A stretch of 64,000 bases of DNA from Paraconexibacter antarcticus (GCF_024220175.1 NZ_CP098502.1:2852001-2916000); one strand, 5' to 3'. Positions 25,070 through 34,171 are shown, numbered from the stretch's first letter. Notes: generated by a model from the letters alone, not told the origin. Numbers and translations: made by a program.

Positions 25070-25773
25070 TCGTCCTCGGGCTCGACACCGCGACCGGCGA
25101 CACCGCCGTCGGCCTCCTGAGCGACACGGACGGCCTCGAGCTGGCGCTCCGCCGCCGCCACGAGCCCGACCCGGGCGCCCGGCCCGGCCACGCGGAGCAG
25201 CTCCTCGCGCTCGCGGGCGACGTCCTCCACGAGGCGTCCCTCACCTGGGGCGCGGTCGACCGCATCGCCGTCGGGCTCGGCCCGGGGACGTTCACCGGCC
25301 TGCGCATCGGCGTGGCGACCGGGCGCGCGCTCGCGCAGGCGTCCGGGGCGGGGCTCGCCGGGGTCTCGACGCTCCAGGCGCTCGCGGAGGGCGCCGGCCA
25401 CGACGGCCCGGTCCTCGCCTGCGTCGACGCCCGGCGCGGCGAGCTGTTCGTCGGCGCCTGGGACGGGACGCGGGTGCTGCTCGCCCCGCAGGCCGTCGCG
25501 CCCGACGCCCTCGCAGCCCTCGTGGCGGCGACCGACGGGCTCGCCGAGACGGCGCTCGCGGTCGGCGACGGCGCCGTCCGCCACCGCGCCGACGTCGAGC
25601 GCGCCGCGAGCGTCCCCGCCGACGACGATCCGCGCCACCACGTCGACGGCCTCGCCGTCTGCCGTCTCGCCCGCTACGCGCCCGAGACCCCGAGGGAGGC
25701 GCTCGTGCCCGACTACGTGCGCCGGCCCGACGCCGTGCGGACGGCCGACCGCGAGGCGGCCGCCCGCGCATGA
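25066..25773 (+). CDS. tsaB: tRNA t6A synthesis scaffold TsaB
   Basis: TsaB is an ASKHA-fold paralogue of TsaD that lacks the catalytic metal site and forms the heterodimer platform on which TsaE works. The 235-residue protein begins VIVLGLDTATGDTAVGLL, has GHAEQLLAL and the highly conserved GLGPGTFTGLRIG followed by GRALAQ, and VDARRGELF. The GTG start overlaps the tsaE stop (GTGA), and the end overlaps the next gene by ATGA. Expression is probably coupled to both neighbours. Confidence 0.96.
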   Translation: MIVLGLDTATGDTAVGLLSDTDGLELALRRRHEPDPGARPGHAEQLLALAGDVLHEASLTWGAVDRIAVGLGPGTFTGLRIGVATGRALAQASGAGLAGVSTLQALAEGAGHDGPVLACVDARRGELFVGAWDGTRVLLAPQAVAPDALAALVAATDGLAETALAVGDGAVRHRADVERAASVPADDDPRHHVDGLAVCRLARYAPETPREALVPDYVRRPDAVRTADREAAARA

Positions 25774-26315
25774 CCCCGCCCGGCCTCGACATCCGCCGCC
25801 TGACCTACGCGGACCTCCCGCAGGTCATCGCGATCGAGCGGCGGGCCTTCCCGACCCCGTGGTCGCTCGCGATGTTCGTCCTCGAGCTCTCGAAGCCGAG
25901 CGGCATCTGCCTCGCCGCCTGGTCGGCCCGCGAGACGCCGGGCGGCACGCGCGAGCGCATCTGCGGCTACCTCATCTGCAGCCGGTTCGACACCGTCTGG
26001 CACGTCATGAACGTCTCGGTCGACCCGGACGTGCGCCGGCAGCACGTCGCCACGACGCTGCTCGACGGGCTCATCGAGCGCGTCGACGACCCGCTCGCGC
26101 AGTACACGCTCGAGGTGCGCCCCTCGAACACCGGCGCGATCGCGATGTACGAGCGGTTCTCCTTCATCACCGCCGGGATGCGGCGGCGCTACTACCAGGA
26201 CAACGGCGAGGACGCGCTCATCATGTGGCGGACGCCCTCGACGCTCCAGGGGCGCCTCGACGACGTCCCGAACGCCTGGCCGGTGCCGCCGACGACCTCC
26301 GTGCCGCGGCCGTGA
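25770..26315 (+). CDS. rimI: RimI-like GNAT N-acetyltransferase
   Basis: A 181-residue GNAT protein. It has the RimI-type opening (DIRRLTYADLPQVIAIERRAF, then TPWSL), the acetyl-CoA region with DVRRQHVATTLLDGLIE (a variant of the usual R-G-x-G-x-A loop: RQHVAT instead of RGxGIG), LEVRPSNTGAIAMYERFSF, and MRRRYYQDNGEDALIM. It would acetylate a protein N-terminus, classically ribosomal protein bS18. In actinobacteria it commonly sits between tsaB and tsaD, sometimes fused to them. The non-canonical CoA loop makes the target uncertain. Both ends overlap neighbours by 4 bp. Confidence 0.85.
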   Translation: MTPPGLDIRRLTYADLPQVIAIERRAFPTPWSLAMFVLELSKPSGICLAAWSARETPGGTRERICGYLICSRFDTVWHVMNVSVDPDVRRQHVATTLLDGLIERVDDPLAQYTLEVRPSNTGAIAMYERFSFITAGMRRRYYQDNGEDALIMWRTPSTLQGRLDDVPNAWPVPPTTSVPRP

Positions 26316-27316
26316 TCCTCGCGCTCGAGACGAGCTGCGACGACACCTGCGCCGCCGTCGTCACCCGGGACGCCCGCGTCCTCGCGAACGTCATCTCCTC
26401 CCAGGAGGTCCACGACGCGTACGGCGGCGTCGTCCCGGAGATCGCGTCGCGCCACCACCTCGAGCTCATGAACCTCGTCGTCGACGACGCGCTCGCCCGC
26501 GCCGGCGCGACGCTCGACGACATCGAGGCCGTGGCCGTCACCCGCGGGCCGGGCCTCACCGGCGCGCTGCTCGTCGGCCTCGCGACGGCGAAGGCCATCG
26601 CCGTCGCGCGCGGCCTGCCGCTCATCCCCGTGGACCACCTCCAGGGCCACGTCGCCGCGAACTTCCTCCACGGCGACGCCGGCCCGCCGCTGGAGCCGCC
26701 GTTCGTGTGCCTCGTCGCCAGCGGCGGCCACAGCTTCGTCGCCCGCGTGGACGACCACCACTCGTTCACCGTCCTCGGCCGGACGCTCGACGACGCGGCG
26801 GGGGAGGCCCTCGACAAGGGCGCGCGCCTGCTCGGCCTCCCGTTCCCGGGCGGGCCGCACATCGAGCGGGTCGCGGCGGACGGCGACCCGGCGGCGTTCG
26901 CGTTCCCGCTCGCGCACGGTGTCCCGGGCCTCGACATGAGCTTCGCGGGGCTGAAGACCTCCCTGCTCTACACGGTCCGGGACCTCGACGCCGCAGGCGG
27001 CGCGGGCGCCGCCGCGCGGACGGCCGACCTCGCGGCCTCCTACCAGCAGGCCGTCGTCGACCAGCTCGCGCGGCGCGTCGAGCGCGCGCTGGAGCAGACC
27101 GGGCTCGACCGGCTCGCGATCGGCGGCGGCGTGGCGGCCAACGGCCCGCTCCGCGAGCGGCTGGGCACGTGCGCGTCGGTCGTCCACGTCCCGGCCCGCG
27201 CGCTGTGCACGGACAACGCCGCGATGATCGGCGCCGCGGCGCTCCACCAGCCGTCCGCCGACCCGGCGGACGTCCCGGCGCTCGACGTCTACGCCACGGA
27301 CCGCCGCGCGCTGTGA
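26312..27316 (+). CDS. tsaD: tRNA t6A threonylcarbamoyltransferase TsaD
   Basis: TsaD transfers the threonylcarbamoyl group from TC-AMP to A37 of tRNA. The 334-residue protein shows VILALETSCDDTCAAVV at the N-terminus, VPEIASRHHLEL, RGPGLTGALLVGL, the metal ligands in DHLQGH (His109 and His113), the nucleotide-binding ASGGHSF, DDAAGEALDKGARLLGLPFP, and IGGGVAANGPLRERL with a final CTDNAAMIG. It starts at GTG 26312, overlapping rimI. The following glutaredoxin-like gene overlaps its stop. Confidence 0.97.
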   Translation: MILALETSCDDTCAAVVTRDARVLANVISSQEVHDAYGGVVPEIASRHHLELMNLVVDDALARAGATLDDIEAVAVTRGPGLTGALLVGLATAKAIAVARGLPLIPVDHLQGHVAANFLHGDAGPPLEPPFVCLVASGGHSFVARVDDHHSFTVLGRTLDDAAGEALDKGARLLGLPFPGGPHIERVAADGDPAAFAFPLAHGVPGLDMSFAGLKTSLLYTVRDLDAAGGAGAAARTADLAASYQQAVVDQLARRVERALEQTGLDRLAIGGGVAANGPLRERLGTCASVVHVPARALCTDNAAMIGAAALHQPSADPADVPALDVYATDRRAL

Positions 27317-27588
27317 GACCCGAGCGCACCGTCACGCTCTACGGACGGCCGGGCTGCCACCTCTGCGACGACGCCCGTGCCGTCGTCGAGCGGGTGCGCG
27401 CCGACCACGCGTTCCGCCTGCAGGAGCTCGACATCGAGTCCGACGACGCGCTGCTGAAGGCCTATCTGGAGCGGATCCCCGTCCTGGCGCTCGACGGCGA
27501 GGAGCTCTACGACTTCTTAGTCGACGAGGACGACCTCCGCAGGCGGCTGTCCGGAGGCGCGACCGACTACAGTCCTCCCCTCGGATGA
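27313..27588 (+). CDS. Glutaredoxin-like thiol-disulfide protein
   Basis: A 91-residue thioredoxin-fold protein. TVTLYGRPGCHLCDDARAVVE carries the active-site CHLC (Cys15 and Cys18), and the cis-Pro follows in ERIPVLALDGEELYDFLVDE. This is the DUF836/glutaredoxin-like type found in many high-GC bacteria. It starts at GTG 27313, overlapping tsaD, and its end overlaps the rex start (ATGA). Sitting directly before the NADH/NAD+ sensor Rex suggests shared redox-linked expression, although the physiological partner is unknown. Confidence 0.88.
   Translation: MRPERTVTLYGRPGCHLCDDARAVVERVRADHAFRLQELDIESDDALLKAYLERIPVLALDGEELYDFLVDEDDLRRRLSGGATDYSPPLG
27568..27573 (+). promoter_or_regulatory. Possible internal -10 element for rex
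   Basis: TACAGT lies inside the end of the glutaredoxin-like gene, 11 nt before the rex ATG at 27585. It would allow rex to be transcribed separately from the tsa operon. Confidence 0.35.
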
Positions 27589-28247
27589 GCGTCCCTGACC
27601 TCATAGGCCCGGGGGCCGGAGCCCCGGCCCCAGAGCGGCTGTCGATGGGGGTGGCCGCGCGCCTGGCGCGCTACCTCCAGGTCCTCACGCAGGCCAAGCG
27701 CGAGGGCAAGGAGACCGTCAGCTCGCAGGAGCTGTCGACCTGGACGAAGGTCAACTCGACCCAGATCCGCCGGGACCTGTCCGGCTTCGGCAAGTTCGGC
27801 AAGCGCGGGGTCGGGTACAACGTCGACGCGCTCGTCGCGCAGATCCGCAAGATCCTGCGCACCGCGGGCCCGCACAACATCGCCCTGTTCGGCGCGGGGC
27901 ACCTCGGCCGCGCCATCGCGAGCTCGGACATCTTCGCCGACCACGGCTTCAGCGTCGTGGCGATCTTCGACAGCGCGCCCGACAAGATCGGGAGCGCCGT
28001 CGGCCACCTCACGGTCCGGCCGGTCAGCGATCTCGCCGCGGCGGTCGACGAGGAGGACATCGTCGTCGGCGTCCTCGCCGTCCCGAACAACGCGGCGCAG
28101 GGCCTGGCCGACGTGCTCGTCGACGCGGGCGTGAAGATCATCTTCAACTACTCGGAGGCGCTGCTGCAGGTGCCGCCGGAGGTGACGGTCCACACCTCCA
28201 GCCCGGCCGTGGACCTCCTCTACGCCCTCTACTTCTACCTCACCTGA
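27585..28247 (+). CDS. rex: Redox-sensing transcriptional repressor Rex
   Basis: Rex binds DNA when the NADH/NAD+ ratio is low and releases it on NADH binding, controlling respiratory and fermentation genes. The 220-residue protein has an N-terminal winged helix (20-80) with VNSTQIRRDLSGFGKFGKRG, the recognition-helix signature of the family, and a Rossmann domain starting IALFGAGHLGRAI (GAGHLG at 103-108). NYSEALLQVPPEV and the C-terminal DLLYALYFYL helix, which swaps between subunits, are present. No TTGTGAA-type Rex operator is visible upstream. Confidence 0.95.
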   Translation: MSVPDLIGPGAGAPAPERLSMGVAARLARYLQVLTQAKREGKETVSSQELSTWTKVNSTQIRRDLSGFGKFGKRGVGYNVDALVAQIRKILRTAGPHNIALFGAGHLGRAIASSDIFADHGFSVVAIFDSAPDKIGSAVGHLTVRPVSDLAAAVDEEDIVVGVLAVPNNAAQGLADVLVDAGVKIIFNYSEALLQVPPEVTVHTSSPAVDLLYALYFYLT

Positions 28248-28258
28248 GCGCGCCGCCC

Positions 28259-29407
28259 ATGACGTTCACCTGCGACGGCGTCGACGAGATCTTCGCGGAC
28301 TCGACCGACTTCACGGTCGGGCTCGAGGAGGAGTTCGCGATCGTCGACCCCGAGACGCTCGACCTCGTCCCGCGCTACGAGGCGCTCCACGCCGCGGCGC
28401 AGGAGGACCCGGTCCTCGCCGAGTCGGTCGCCGGCGAGCTCATCTCGAGCGAGATCGAGATCCGCTCGGGCCGCGGGGAGGACCTCGCGGACGCGTTCGC
28501 CCGCCAGCGCGAGGCCCGCACGCGCCTGTTCGCCCTCGCCGCCCGCCACCGCGCGGCGCTCGCGTCGACCGGCACCCATCCGTGGGCCGACTACCGCGAG
28601 CAGCCGAACATCGACACCGAGCACTACCGCCGGGTCGTCGACGGGCTGCAGTACGTCGCGCGCCGCAACAACACCTTCAGCCTCCACGTCCACGTCGGCG
28701 TGAACGGGGCCGACCGCGCCGTCCGGGTCTGCGACCGCCTGCGCGGCGTCCTGCCGACGCTGCTCGCCGTCAGCGCCAACTCGCCGTTCCTCGACGCCCG
28801 CCACAGCGGCCTGCACTCCGCGCGCACGCAGTCCTTCACGAAGACGTTCCCGCGCTGCGGCATCCCCGACCTCTACGGCTCGTGGGCCGAGTACCGGCGC
28901 TACATCGAGCTGCTGCTCGCGACGAACTCGATCGTCGAGTACACGCAGGTCTGGTGGTCGGTGCGGCCGCACTTCTCCTTCGGCACCGTCGAGGTCCGCA
29001 TCTGCGACGCGCAGTCCACCGCGGCCGAGAGCGACGCCCTCGCGGCGCTCATCGTCGCCTGCGTCGCCCAGGCCGCCCGGGACGAGGACGCCGGGGTCCC
29101 GCTGCCGGACCACCCGCGGCGGCTGCTCGAGGAGAACTTCTGGCGCGCGATCCGCTTCGGCCTCGACGGCGACCTCATCGATCTCGGCACCCTGCGCGAG
29201 GTCCCGGCCCGGGCGGCGATCGACGGCCTGCTTCACTGGACGTCCCCGGTCCGCGCCGAGCTCGCCCTCGACGAGCCCGCCCTGCCCGAGCAGAACGGCG
29301 CCCAGCGTCAGCGGGCCTCGCTGCAGGAGGGCGCGTCGATGCAGGAGGTCTTCGCCCGGACCGTGCAGGAGACACAGCAGACCTACGCCCAGGAGGCCGC
29401 CGCATGA
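28259..29407 (+). CDS. YbdK-type carboxylate-amine ligase (glutamate-cysteine ligase family 2)
   Basis: The 382-residue protein belongs to the GCS2/YbdK group of ATP-dependent carboxylate-amine ligases, which in vitro form gamma-glutamyl-cysteine slowly and whose true substrates are often unknown. The metal and substrate site starts at GLEEEFAIVD (21-30), followed by SEIEIRSGRGEDL, THPWADYREQP, NNTFSLHVHVGV with conserved His residues, and RPHFSFGTVEVRICDAQ. The C-terminal 60 residues are Gln- and Glu-rich and likely helical. It follows rex by 11 bp and overlaps the next gene by ATGA. Confidence 0.88.
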   Translation: MTFTCDGVDEIFADSTDFTVGLEEEFAIVDPETLDLVPRYEALHAAAQEDPVLAESVAGELISSEIEIRSGRGEDLADAFARQREARTRLFALAARHRAALASTGTHPWADYREQPNIDTEHYRRVVDGLQYVARRNNTFSLHVHVGVNGADRAVRVCDRLRGVLPTLLAVSANSPFLDARHSGLHSARTQSFTKTFPRCGIPDLYGSWAEYRRYIELLLATNSIVEYTQVWWSVRPHFSFGTVEVRICDAQSTAAESDALAALIVACVAQAARDEDAGVPLPDHPRRLLEENFWRAIRFGLDGDLIDLGTLREVPARAAIDGLLHWTSPVRAELALDEPALPEQNGAQRQRASLQEGASMQEVFARTVQETQQTYAQEAAA

Positions 29408-29865
29408 GCGACCAAGAGCAGAACCCGCAGCCCGAGATGCCCCTCAACGAGGACGGCACGCCGTTGACGGAGGAGCAGCTCGCCGCCGCCTACGAGGAGC
29501 AGATCAAGCAGCTCCGCGTGGAGGACGTCGTCCTGCAGACCGTCGTGTCGCTGCTGAACCTCGGCGGGCGCAAGGCCGGCCTCGTCCCCGGCACCGAGGA
29601 CGAGCGCGACCTGAACCAGCTCGGGTTCGCGATCGAGGCCGCGATGCGCCTCTTCCCGCTCGTCGAGCCCGCCCTCGGCGACGACGCGACGCAGCTGAAG
29701 GACGCGATCTCCCAGCTGCAGATGGCCTACGTGCAGCTCGGCGGCCAGGTCGCCGGCGGCCCCGGCGCGCCCGAGGGCGGGCCGGCCGCGCCGCCGCCGC
29801 CCGCCCCGAAGGAGTCCCCGCTCGCGCCTCCGGGCGCCGGCAAGCTCTGGGTCCCTGGGCAATAA
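29404..29865 (+). CDS. Conserved hypothetical protein, DUF1844-like helical core
   Basis: The 153-residue protein has an acidic N-terminus (about 1-35), a helical core VVLQTVVSLLNLGGRKAGL, then LNQLGFAIEAAMRLFPLV and QLKDAISQLQMAYVQLGG, and a Pro/Ala/Gly-rich tail (115-153). The core pattern of three helices with an Asp-x-x-x-x-x-Ala-Ile-Glu/Asp stretch resembles DUF1844 proteins, but the match is by eye only. No catalytic motif is visible. It overlaps the YbdK-like gene by 4 bp, so it may support that enzyme. Confidence 0.65.
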   Translation: MSDQEQNPQPEMPLNEDGTPLTEEQLAAAYEEQIKQLRVEDVVLQTVVSLLNLGGRKAGLVPGTEDERDLNQLGFAIEAAMRLFPLVEPALGDDATQLKDAISQLQMAYVQLGGQVAGGPGAPEGGPAAPPPPAPKESPLAPPGAGKLWVPGQ

Positions 29866-29956
29866 CGCCGAAGTCGTCAGCTGCCCTCCTTGGCCATGGC
29901 GACGTTTTGCCCGGGCAGTAGCGACGCCGCCGCGCGCGTGGGCGTGGCCGGCGACG

Positions 29957-29962
29957 TAGACT
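29957..29962 (+). promoter_or_regulatory. -10 element of the APC/TrkA region
   Basis: TAGACT lies 12 nt before ATG 29975 and opens a run of permease genes. The 109-bp gap before the ATG shows no hairpin or Shine-Dalgarno I would trust. Confidence 0.45.
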
Positions 29963-29974
29963 CCCGCAGCGTCC

Positions 29975-31933
29975 ATGGCTGAACGCCGCCTCCATGGCCT
30001 CCAGCGCGTGCTGGGGGTCAACGCGCTCTTCTCGACGGCCTACGGCAACGTCGGCTCGTCGATCTATTACGCGCTCGGGCTCGTCGCGAGCTTCGCGCTC
30101 GGCATGACGCCGGTGGTGTTCGTCATCACCGGCTTCATCTTCTACCTCACGGCCGCCACCTACGCCGAGGCGACGGCGATGTACCCGGAGGCGGGCGGCT
30201 CCTCGTCCTTCGCCCGCCACGCGTTCAACGAGTTCTGGAGCTTCTTCGCCGCCTGGGCGCAGATGCTGAACTACACGATCACGATCGCCATCTCGGCGTT
30301 CTTCGTGCCGCACTACCTCGGCGGCGTCCTCGGGATCGACGCGCTGCGCTCGAGCCCCGCGGACGTCTTCGTCGGCATCGGCGCGGTCGCGCTGCTCGCG
30401 TTCGTCAACGTCCGCGGGGCCGAGGAGTCCGCCGGCGTGAACATCGCGCTCGCCGTCACAGACTTCATGACGCAGCTCGTGCTCGTCGTTGTCGGCCTCT
30501 TCCTCGTCTTCAGCCCGTCGACGCTGGTGGACAACATCCAGCTCGGCGTGGCCCCGACGTGGAAGGACTTCTTCCTCGCGATCCCCGTCGGGATGATCGC
30601 CTACACCGGCATCGAGACGATCTCGAACATGGCCGAGGAGGCCAAGGACGAGACGAAGACGATCCCGGCCGCGATCAACCGCGTCGTCATCGCCGTCTTC
30701 GCGATCTACGCGCTCCTGCCCGCCGTCGCGCTCAGCGCGCTGCCGGTGTTCACCGCCACCGCGAACAGCGAGGCGGTGAAGGCGGGGGAGGCCTCGCCCG
30801 GCGACCACGTGACGCTCCTCGGCCTCACCGAGAAGGCGGGCGGCTACGCCGGCGACCCGATCCTCGGCGTCGTCAAGCAGATCCACCTCGGCGTCCTGCA
30901 GAAGCCGAGCGAGATCTACGTCGGCCTGCTCGCGGCCACGATCCTCTTCATCGCGACGAACGCCGGCATCATCGGCGTCTCGCGGCTCGTCTACTCGATG
31001 GGCCTGCACCGCCAGGTCCCCGACCGCCTGCGCCAGCTGCACCCGAAGTACGGCACGCCGTGGATCGGCATCCTGCTCTTCGGCGCGATCGCCTGCGTCG
31101 CGATGATCCCGGGCAAGGCCGACTTCCTCGGCAACATGTACGCGTTCGGCGCGATGCTGTCGTTCACGGTCGCGCACATGTCGGTCGTCTGGCTGCGGTG
31201 GACCAAGCCGGACGTCGAGCGGCCCTACACGGGGCCGGGCAACATCCCCTTCCGCGGGCGCTCGCTGCCCGGTTTCGCGATGTTCGGCGGCGCGTTCACC
31301 GGCCTCGCGTTCCTCGTGGTGACCTTCCTGCACCTCGACGTCGCCGCCGCCGGCGTCGCGTGGCTCGCCCTCGGGATGCTCATCTACCCGGTCTACCGCC
31401 GCCGGCAGGGCCTCGACCTCGTCACGACGACGAAGATCGCCGTCCCGCTCCCGGTCACCGACCGCGAGGCGGAGTACGACTCGGTGCTCGTCGCGCTCGA
31501 CTCCTCCCGCCCGTACGCGCCCGGGGCGCTCGCCACCGCGGTCAAGGTCGCCGCCCAGCGCCGCCGGGGCATCTACGTCCTCGTGACCATCCCCGTCCCG
31601 CAGTCCTCGCCGCTGGACGCCGAGCTCCCCGAGCAGGAGCTCGCCGCCCAGGCCATGATCGAGCAGGCACGCCTGCAGGGCGGGCGGCGGGTGACGGGCC
31701 GCACGGTGAAGGTCCGGGCCGGCGGGGCGGGCAAGATCATCGTCGACACCGCGACGACGATCCGGGCCCGCGCGATCGTCATGCCGCTGCCGCCGCGGAC
31801 CGCCGCGGGCACCGTCTTCGGCAAGACCGTCGAGACCGTCCTCGGCAAGCGCCCGTGCCGCGTCATCATCCAGTCCGAGCCCGCCCCGATCCAGACCGCG
31901 GCCCTGAAGGAGACGCATGCCGGCTCCGCGTGA
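29975..31933 (+). CDS. APC-superfamily permease with C-terminal Usp-like domain
   Basis: A 652-residue protein with about twelve membrane segments (residues 15-490) and a cytoplasmic alpha/beta domain (495-640) resembling a universal stress protein fold (YDSVLVALDSSRPYAPG, then IIVDTATTIRARAIVMPL, GKRPCRVIIQSEP). The first helix region SAYGNVGSSIYYALGL lookalike (LFSTAYGNVGSSIYYALG) is typical of APC members found beside TrkA-type genes. Known: KimA, an APC protein with a cytoplasmic domain, moves potassium, and mycobacterial ceoB/ceoC lie next to an APC gene. Inferred: this is a potassium or other cation importer rather than an amino-acid carrier. It overlaps the small next gene by 17 bp. 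Confidence 0.85.
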   Translation: MAERRLHGLQRVLGVNALFSTAYGNVGSSIYYALGLVASFALGMTPVVFVITGFIFYLTAATYAEATAMYPEAGGSSSFARHAFNEFWSFFAAWAQMLNYTITIAISAFFVPHYLGGVLGIDALRSSPADVFVGIGAVALLAFVNVRGAEESAGVNIALAVTDFMTQLVLVVVGLFLVFSPSTLVDNIQLGVAPTWKDFFLAIPVGMIAYTGIETISNMAEEAKDETKTIPAAINRVVIAVFAIYALLPAVALSALPVFTATANSEAVKAGEASPGDHVTLLGLTEKAGGYAGDPILGVVKQIHLGVLQKPSEIYVGLLAATILFIATNAGIIGVSRLVYSMGLHRQVPDRLRQLHPKYGTPWIGILLFGAIACVAMIPGKADFLGNMYAFGAMLSFTVAHMSVVWLRWTKPDVERPYTGPGNIPFRGRSLPGFAMFGGAFTGLAFLVVTFLHLDVAAAGVAWLALGMLIYPVYRRRQGLDLVTTTKIAVPLPVTDREAEYDSVLVALDSSRPYAPGALATAVKVAAQRRRGIYVLVTIPVPQSSPLDAELPEQELAAQAMIEQARLQGGRRVTGRTVKVRAGGAGKIIVDTATTIRARAIVMPLPPRTAAGTVFGKTVETVLGKRPCRVIIQSEPAPIQTAALKETHAGSA

Positions 31934-32108
31934 GGTCCACCGGTCCGGGACGCAGGCGCTGTCCGTCGTCATGTTCGTCCTCGGCGTCGTGATGCTCGTG
32001 TCGACGCTCGTGCACGGCGGCGGCCCGCTCGCCATCGGCACGATCATGGGCCTGCTCTTCGCGCTCTCGGGCGCCGGCCGGCTGTACGTCTCCCGGAAGG
32101 GCGGCTGA
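31917..32108 (+). CDS. Small two-helix membrane protein between the permeases
   Basis: A 63-residue protein with two hydrophobic segments (about 15-33 and 37-55), a charged N-terminus and a basic end LYVSRKGG. Its start lies 17 bp inside the first permease gene and it ends 2 bp before the second, so translation is likely coupled to both. Small membrane proteins in such places are often accessory subunits of the transporters; that is an inference from position. No named family recognised. Confidence 0.7.
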   Translation: MPAPREVHRSGTQALSVVMFVLGVVMLVSTLVHGGGPLAIGTIMGLLFALSGAGRLYVSRKGG

Positions 32109-32110
32109 CG

Positions 32111-34126
32111 GTGAGCGGCGAGCACCACGGGTTCGGGGAGCACCCGCCGGAGACCGCGCCCGAGCGCGCCGCCGAGGCGGCCTTCGACGCGGTCCGCACG
32201 ACGGTCGGGTCACCCGTCCTGTTCGCGGTCGTCTGGACCGCGCTGGCCAGCGGCATCTACTTCTCGCTCGGCGTCGTCGCCGACCATGCGCTCGGCCTGA
32301 CGCCGGTCGTCTTCCTCATCGCCAGCGGGTTCTTCGGCCTCGCGACGATGACGTACGTCGAGGGCGCGTCGCTGCACCAGGACAAGGGCGGCTCGACGGT
32401 CTTCGCCCGGTACGCGTTCAACGAGCTGTGGTCGTTCATCGCCGGCTGGGCCGTGCTGCTCGACTACATCATCCTCATCGCCGTCTGCGCGTTCACGGCG
32501 ACGAACTACGCTGCCGCGTTCTGGGCGCCGCTCGGGCGCGGGGCGGTCGAGATCGCCGCCGCGATCGCGGTCATCGTCTACGTCGCGGGCGGCACGATCC
32601 GCGGCTTCCAGAGCACGCGCGCGCGGCGCCTGATCGTCATTGTCGTCGCCGACCTCGCGCTCCAGCTCGCGCTCGTCGTCGTCGGCCTCGCGATCTTCTT
32701 CGACGGGCACGTGCTGACGAGCGACATCCACCTCGGCTCCACGCCGAAGTGGTCGGACGCGATCTTCGCCCTCGGCGTCGCGACGGTCGTCCTCACCGGC
32801 CTGGAGTCCGCGTCGGGCCTGGCCGGCGAGGTCGGGGTGCGACGCGCCGGGCTCAAGCGCCTCGTGGCGAGCTCGACGGCCTTCGTCGTCGTCATCTACA
32901 CGGGGATCGCGATGGTCGCGGTCATGGCGATCCCGGCCGTCCGGTCGCCGAAGCCGCTCGACGACGACCTCCTGAACGCCCCGGTGCTCGGCATCGCCGA
33001 CGCCTTCCACCAGGAATGGCTGCGGTCGGGGGCGAAGTACGCGCTCGCCGCCGCGGCGACGGTCACGCTCATCGGCGCCGCGAACTCCGCGATGCTCGGC
33101 CTCTCCCGGCTCGGCTACTCGCTCTCGCTCAACCGCCAGATCCCGTCGGCGGTCGGGCGCCTGCATCCGACGCGTTCCACGCCGTACGTCGTGATCGTCC
33201 TCGCCGCCGTCATGGCGATCGTCCTCGTCATCCCGGCCGACCTCGACCTGCTCGTCGGCATCTACGCGTTCGGCTCGCTCCTCGGGCTGACCATCGCCCA
33301 CGCCTCCGTCGTCCGGCTGCGGTTCACTGAGCCCGACCGCCGGCGCCCGTACGCGGTGCCGTTCTCGGTCCCGTTCAAGGGCCGCAGCCTGCCGCTGCCC
33401 TCCGTCCTCGGAGCGGGGCTCGCCGTCCTCGCGTGGGTGAGCGTCATCGTCTTCCACTCGGGCGCCCGCTACGTCGGCCTCGGCTGGATGGGGGCCGGGA
33501 TCGCCCTCTACGTCGTCTACCGGACGACCCAGGAGAAGTCGGTCTTCCAGCGCATCACCGTGCCCGAGCAGGCGCTGCGTCAGGTCGCGCGGCCGCAGGA
33601 GGTCTCCTACGGCTCGATCCTCGTGCCGCTGATGGGGTCGCCGCTGGACGACGACATCATCCAGACGGCGGGGCGTCTCGCCGGCGAGGAGCACGAGGAC
33701 TTCGACGACGAGGAGGGCGCGGTCGTCGAGGCGCTGTGGATCATCGAGGTCCCGATGTCGCTGCCGATCGATGCGCGCCTGCCCGACGGCCAGCTCGACC
33801 AGGCCCGGGCGGCGCTGCGCCGCGCGAAGGCCGTCGGCGAGGAGTACGTCGGGGTCGAGGTCGCGACGGCCACGATCCGGACGCGTCGCGCCGGGCAGGC
33901 GATCGTCGAGGAGGCCCAGCGGCGCGGGGTGGAGGCGATCGTCATGGCGGCCGAGGAGCCCTCGCGGATCCGCGGCGGCGCCCGGCTCGGCGGCCGCGGC
34001 GGCCCGCGCGACAACTTCGTGGGGGAGATCACGAAGTACGTCGTCGCCAAGGCGACCTGCCCGGTGATCCTCACCGCGCCGCCGACCGACGACGCGATCT
34101 CCTCGCGGGCACCCGCAGAGGACTGA
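32111..34126 (+). CDS. Second APC-superfamily permease with C-terminal Usp-like domain
   Basis: A 671-residue paralogue of the first permease: about twelve membrane segments (30-470; start LFAVVWTALASGIYFSLGV, later STVFARYAFNELWSF as in the first copy) and a Usp-like cytoplasmic domain (about 490-660; VSYGSILVPLMGSPLDDDI, GVEAIVMAAEEPSRI, VAKATCPVILTAPP). An acidic stretch EEHEDFDDEEGA interrupts the domain. The Usp-like folds may bind nucleotide and gate transport, as cytoplasmic domains do in related potassium carriers. The start is GTG 32111, two bases after the small gene. The substrate is inferred, not shown. Confidence 0.85.
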   Translation: MSGEHHGFGEHPPETAPERAAEAAFDAVRTTVGSPVLFAVVWTALASGIYFSLGVVADHALGLTPVVFLIASGFFGLATMTYVEGASLHQDKGGSTVFARYAFNELWSFIAGWAVLLDYIILIAVCAFTATNYAAAFWAPLGRGAVEIAAAIAVIVYVAGGTIRGFQSTRARRLIVIVVADLALQLALVVVGLAIFFDGHVLTSDIHLGSTPKWSDAIFALGVATVVLTGLESASGLAGEVGVRRAGLKRLVASSTAFVVVIYTGIAMVAVMAIPAVRSPKPLDDDLLNAPVLGIADAFHQEWLRSGAKYALAAAATVTLIGAANSAMLGLSRLGYSLSLNRQIPSAVGRLHPTRSTPYVVIVLAAVMAIVLVIPADLDLLVGIYAFGSLLGLTIAHASVVRLRFTEPDRRRPYAVPFSVPFKGRSLPLPSVLGAGLAVLAWVSVIVFHSGARYVGLGWMGAGIALYVVYRTTQEKSVFQRITVPEQALRQVARPQEVSYGSILVPLMGSPLDDDIIQTAGRLAGEEHEDFDDEEGAVVEALWIIEVPMSLPIDARLPDGQLDQARAALRRAKAVGEEYVGVEVATATIRTRRAGQAIVEEAQRRGVEAIVMAAEEPSRIRGGARLGGRGGPRDNFVGEITKYVVAKATCPVILTAPPTDDAISSRAPAED

Positions 34127-34157
34127 CGGCGCACCGACGCCGGCGCGGCCCAGGGAC

Positions 34158-34163
34158 TATCTT
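34158..34163 (+). promoter_or_regulatory. -10 element of the trkA pair
   Basis: TATCTT is 8 nt before ATG 34172, giving the two TrkA-type genes a likely promoter of their own downstream of the permeases. Confidence 0.5.
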
Positions 34164-34171
34164 CCCGCAGC

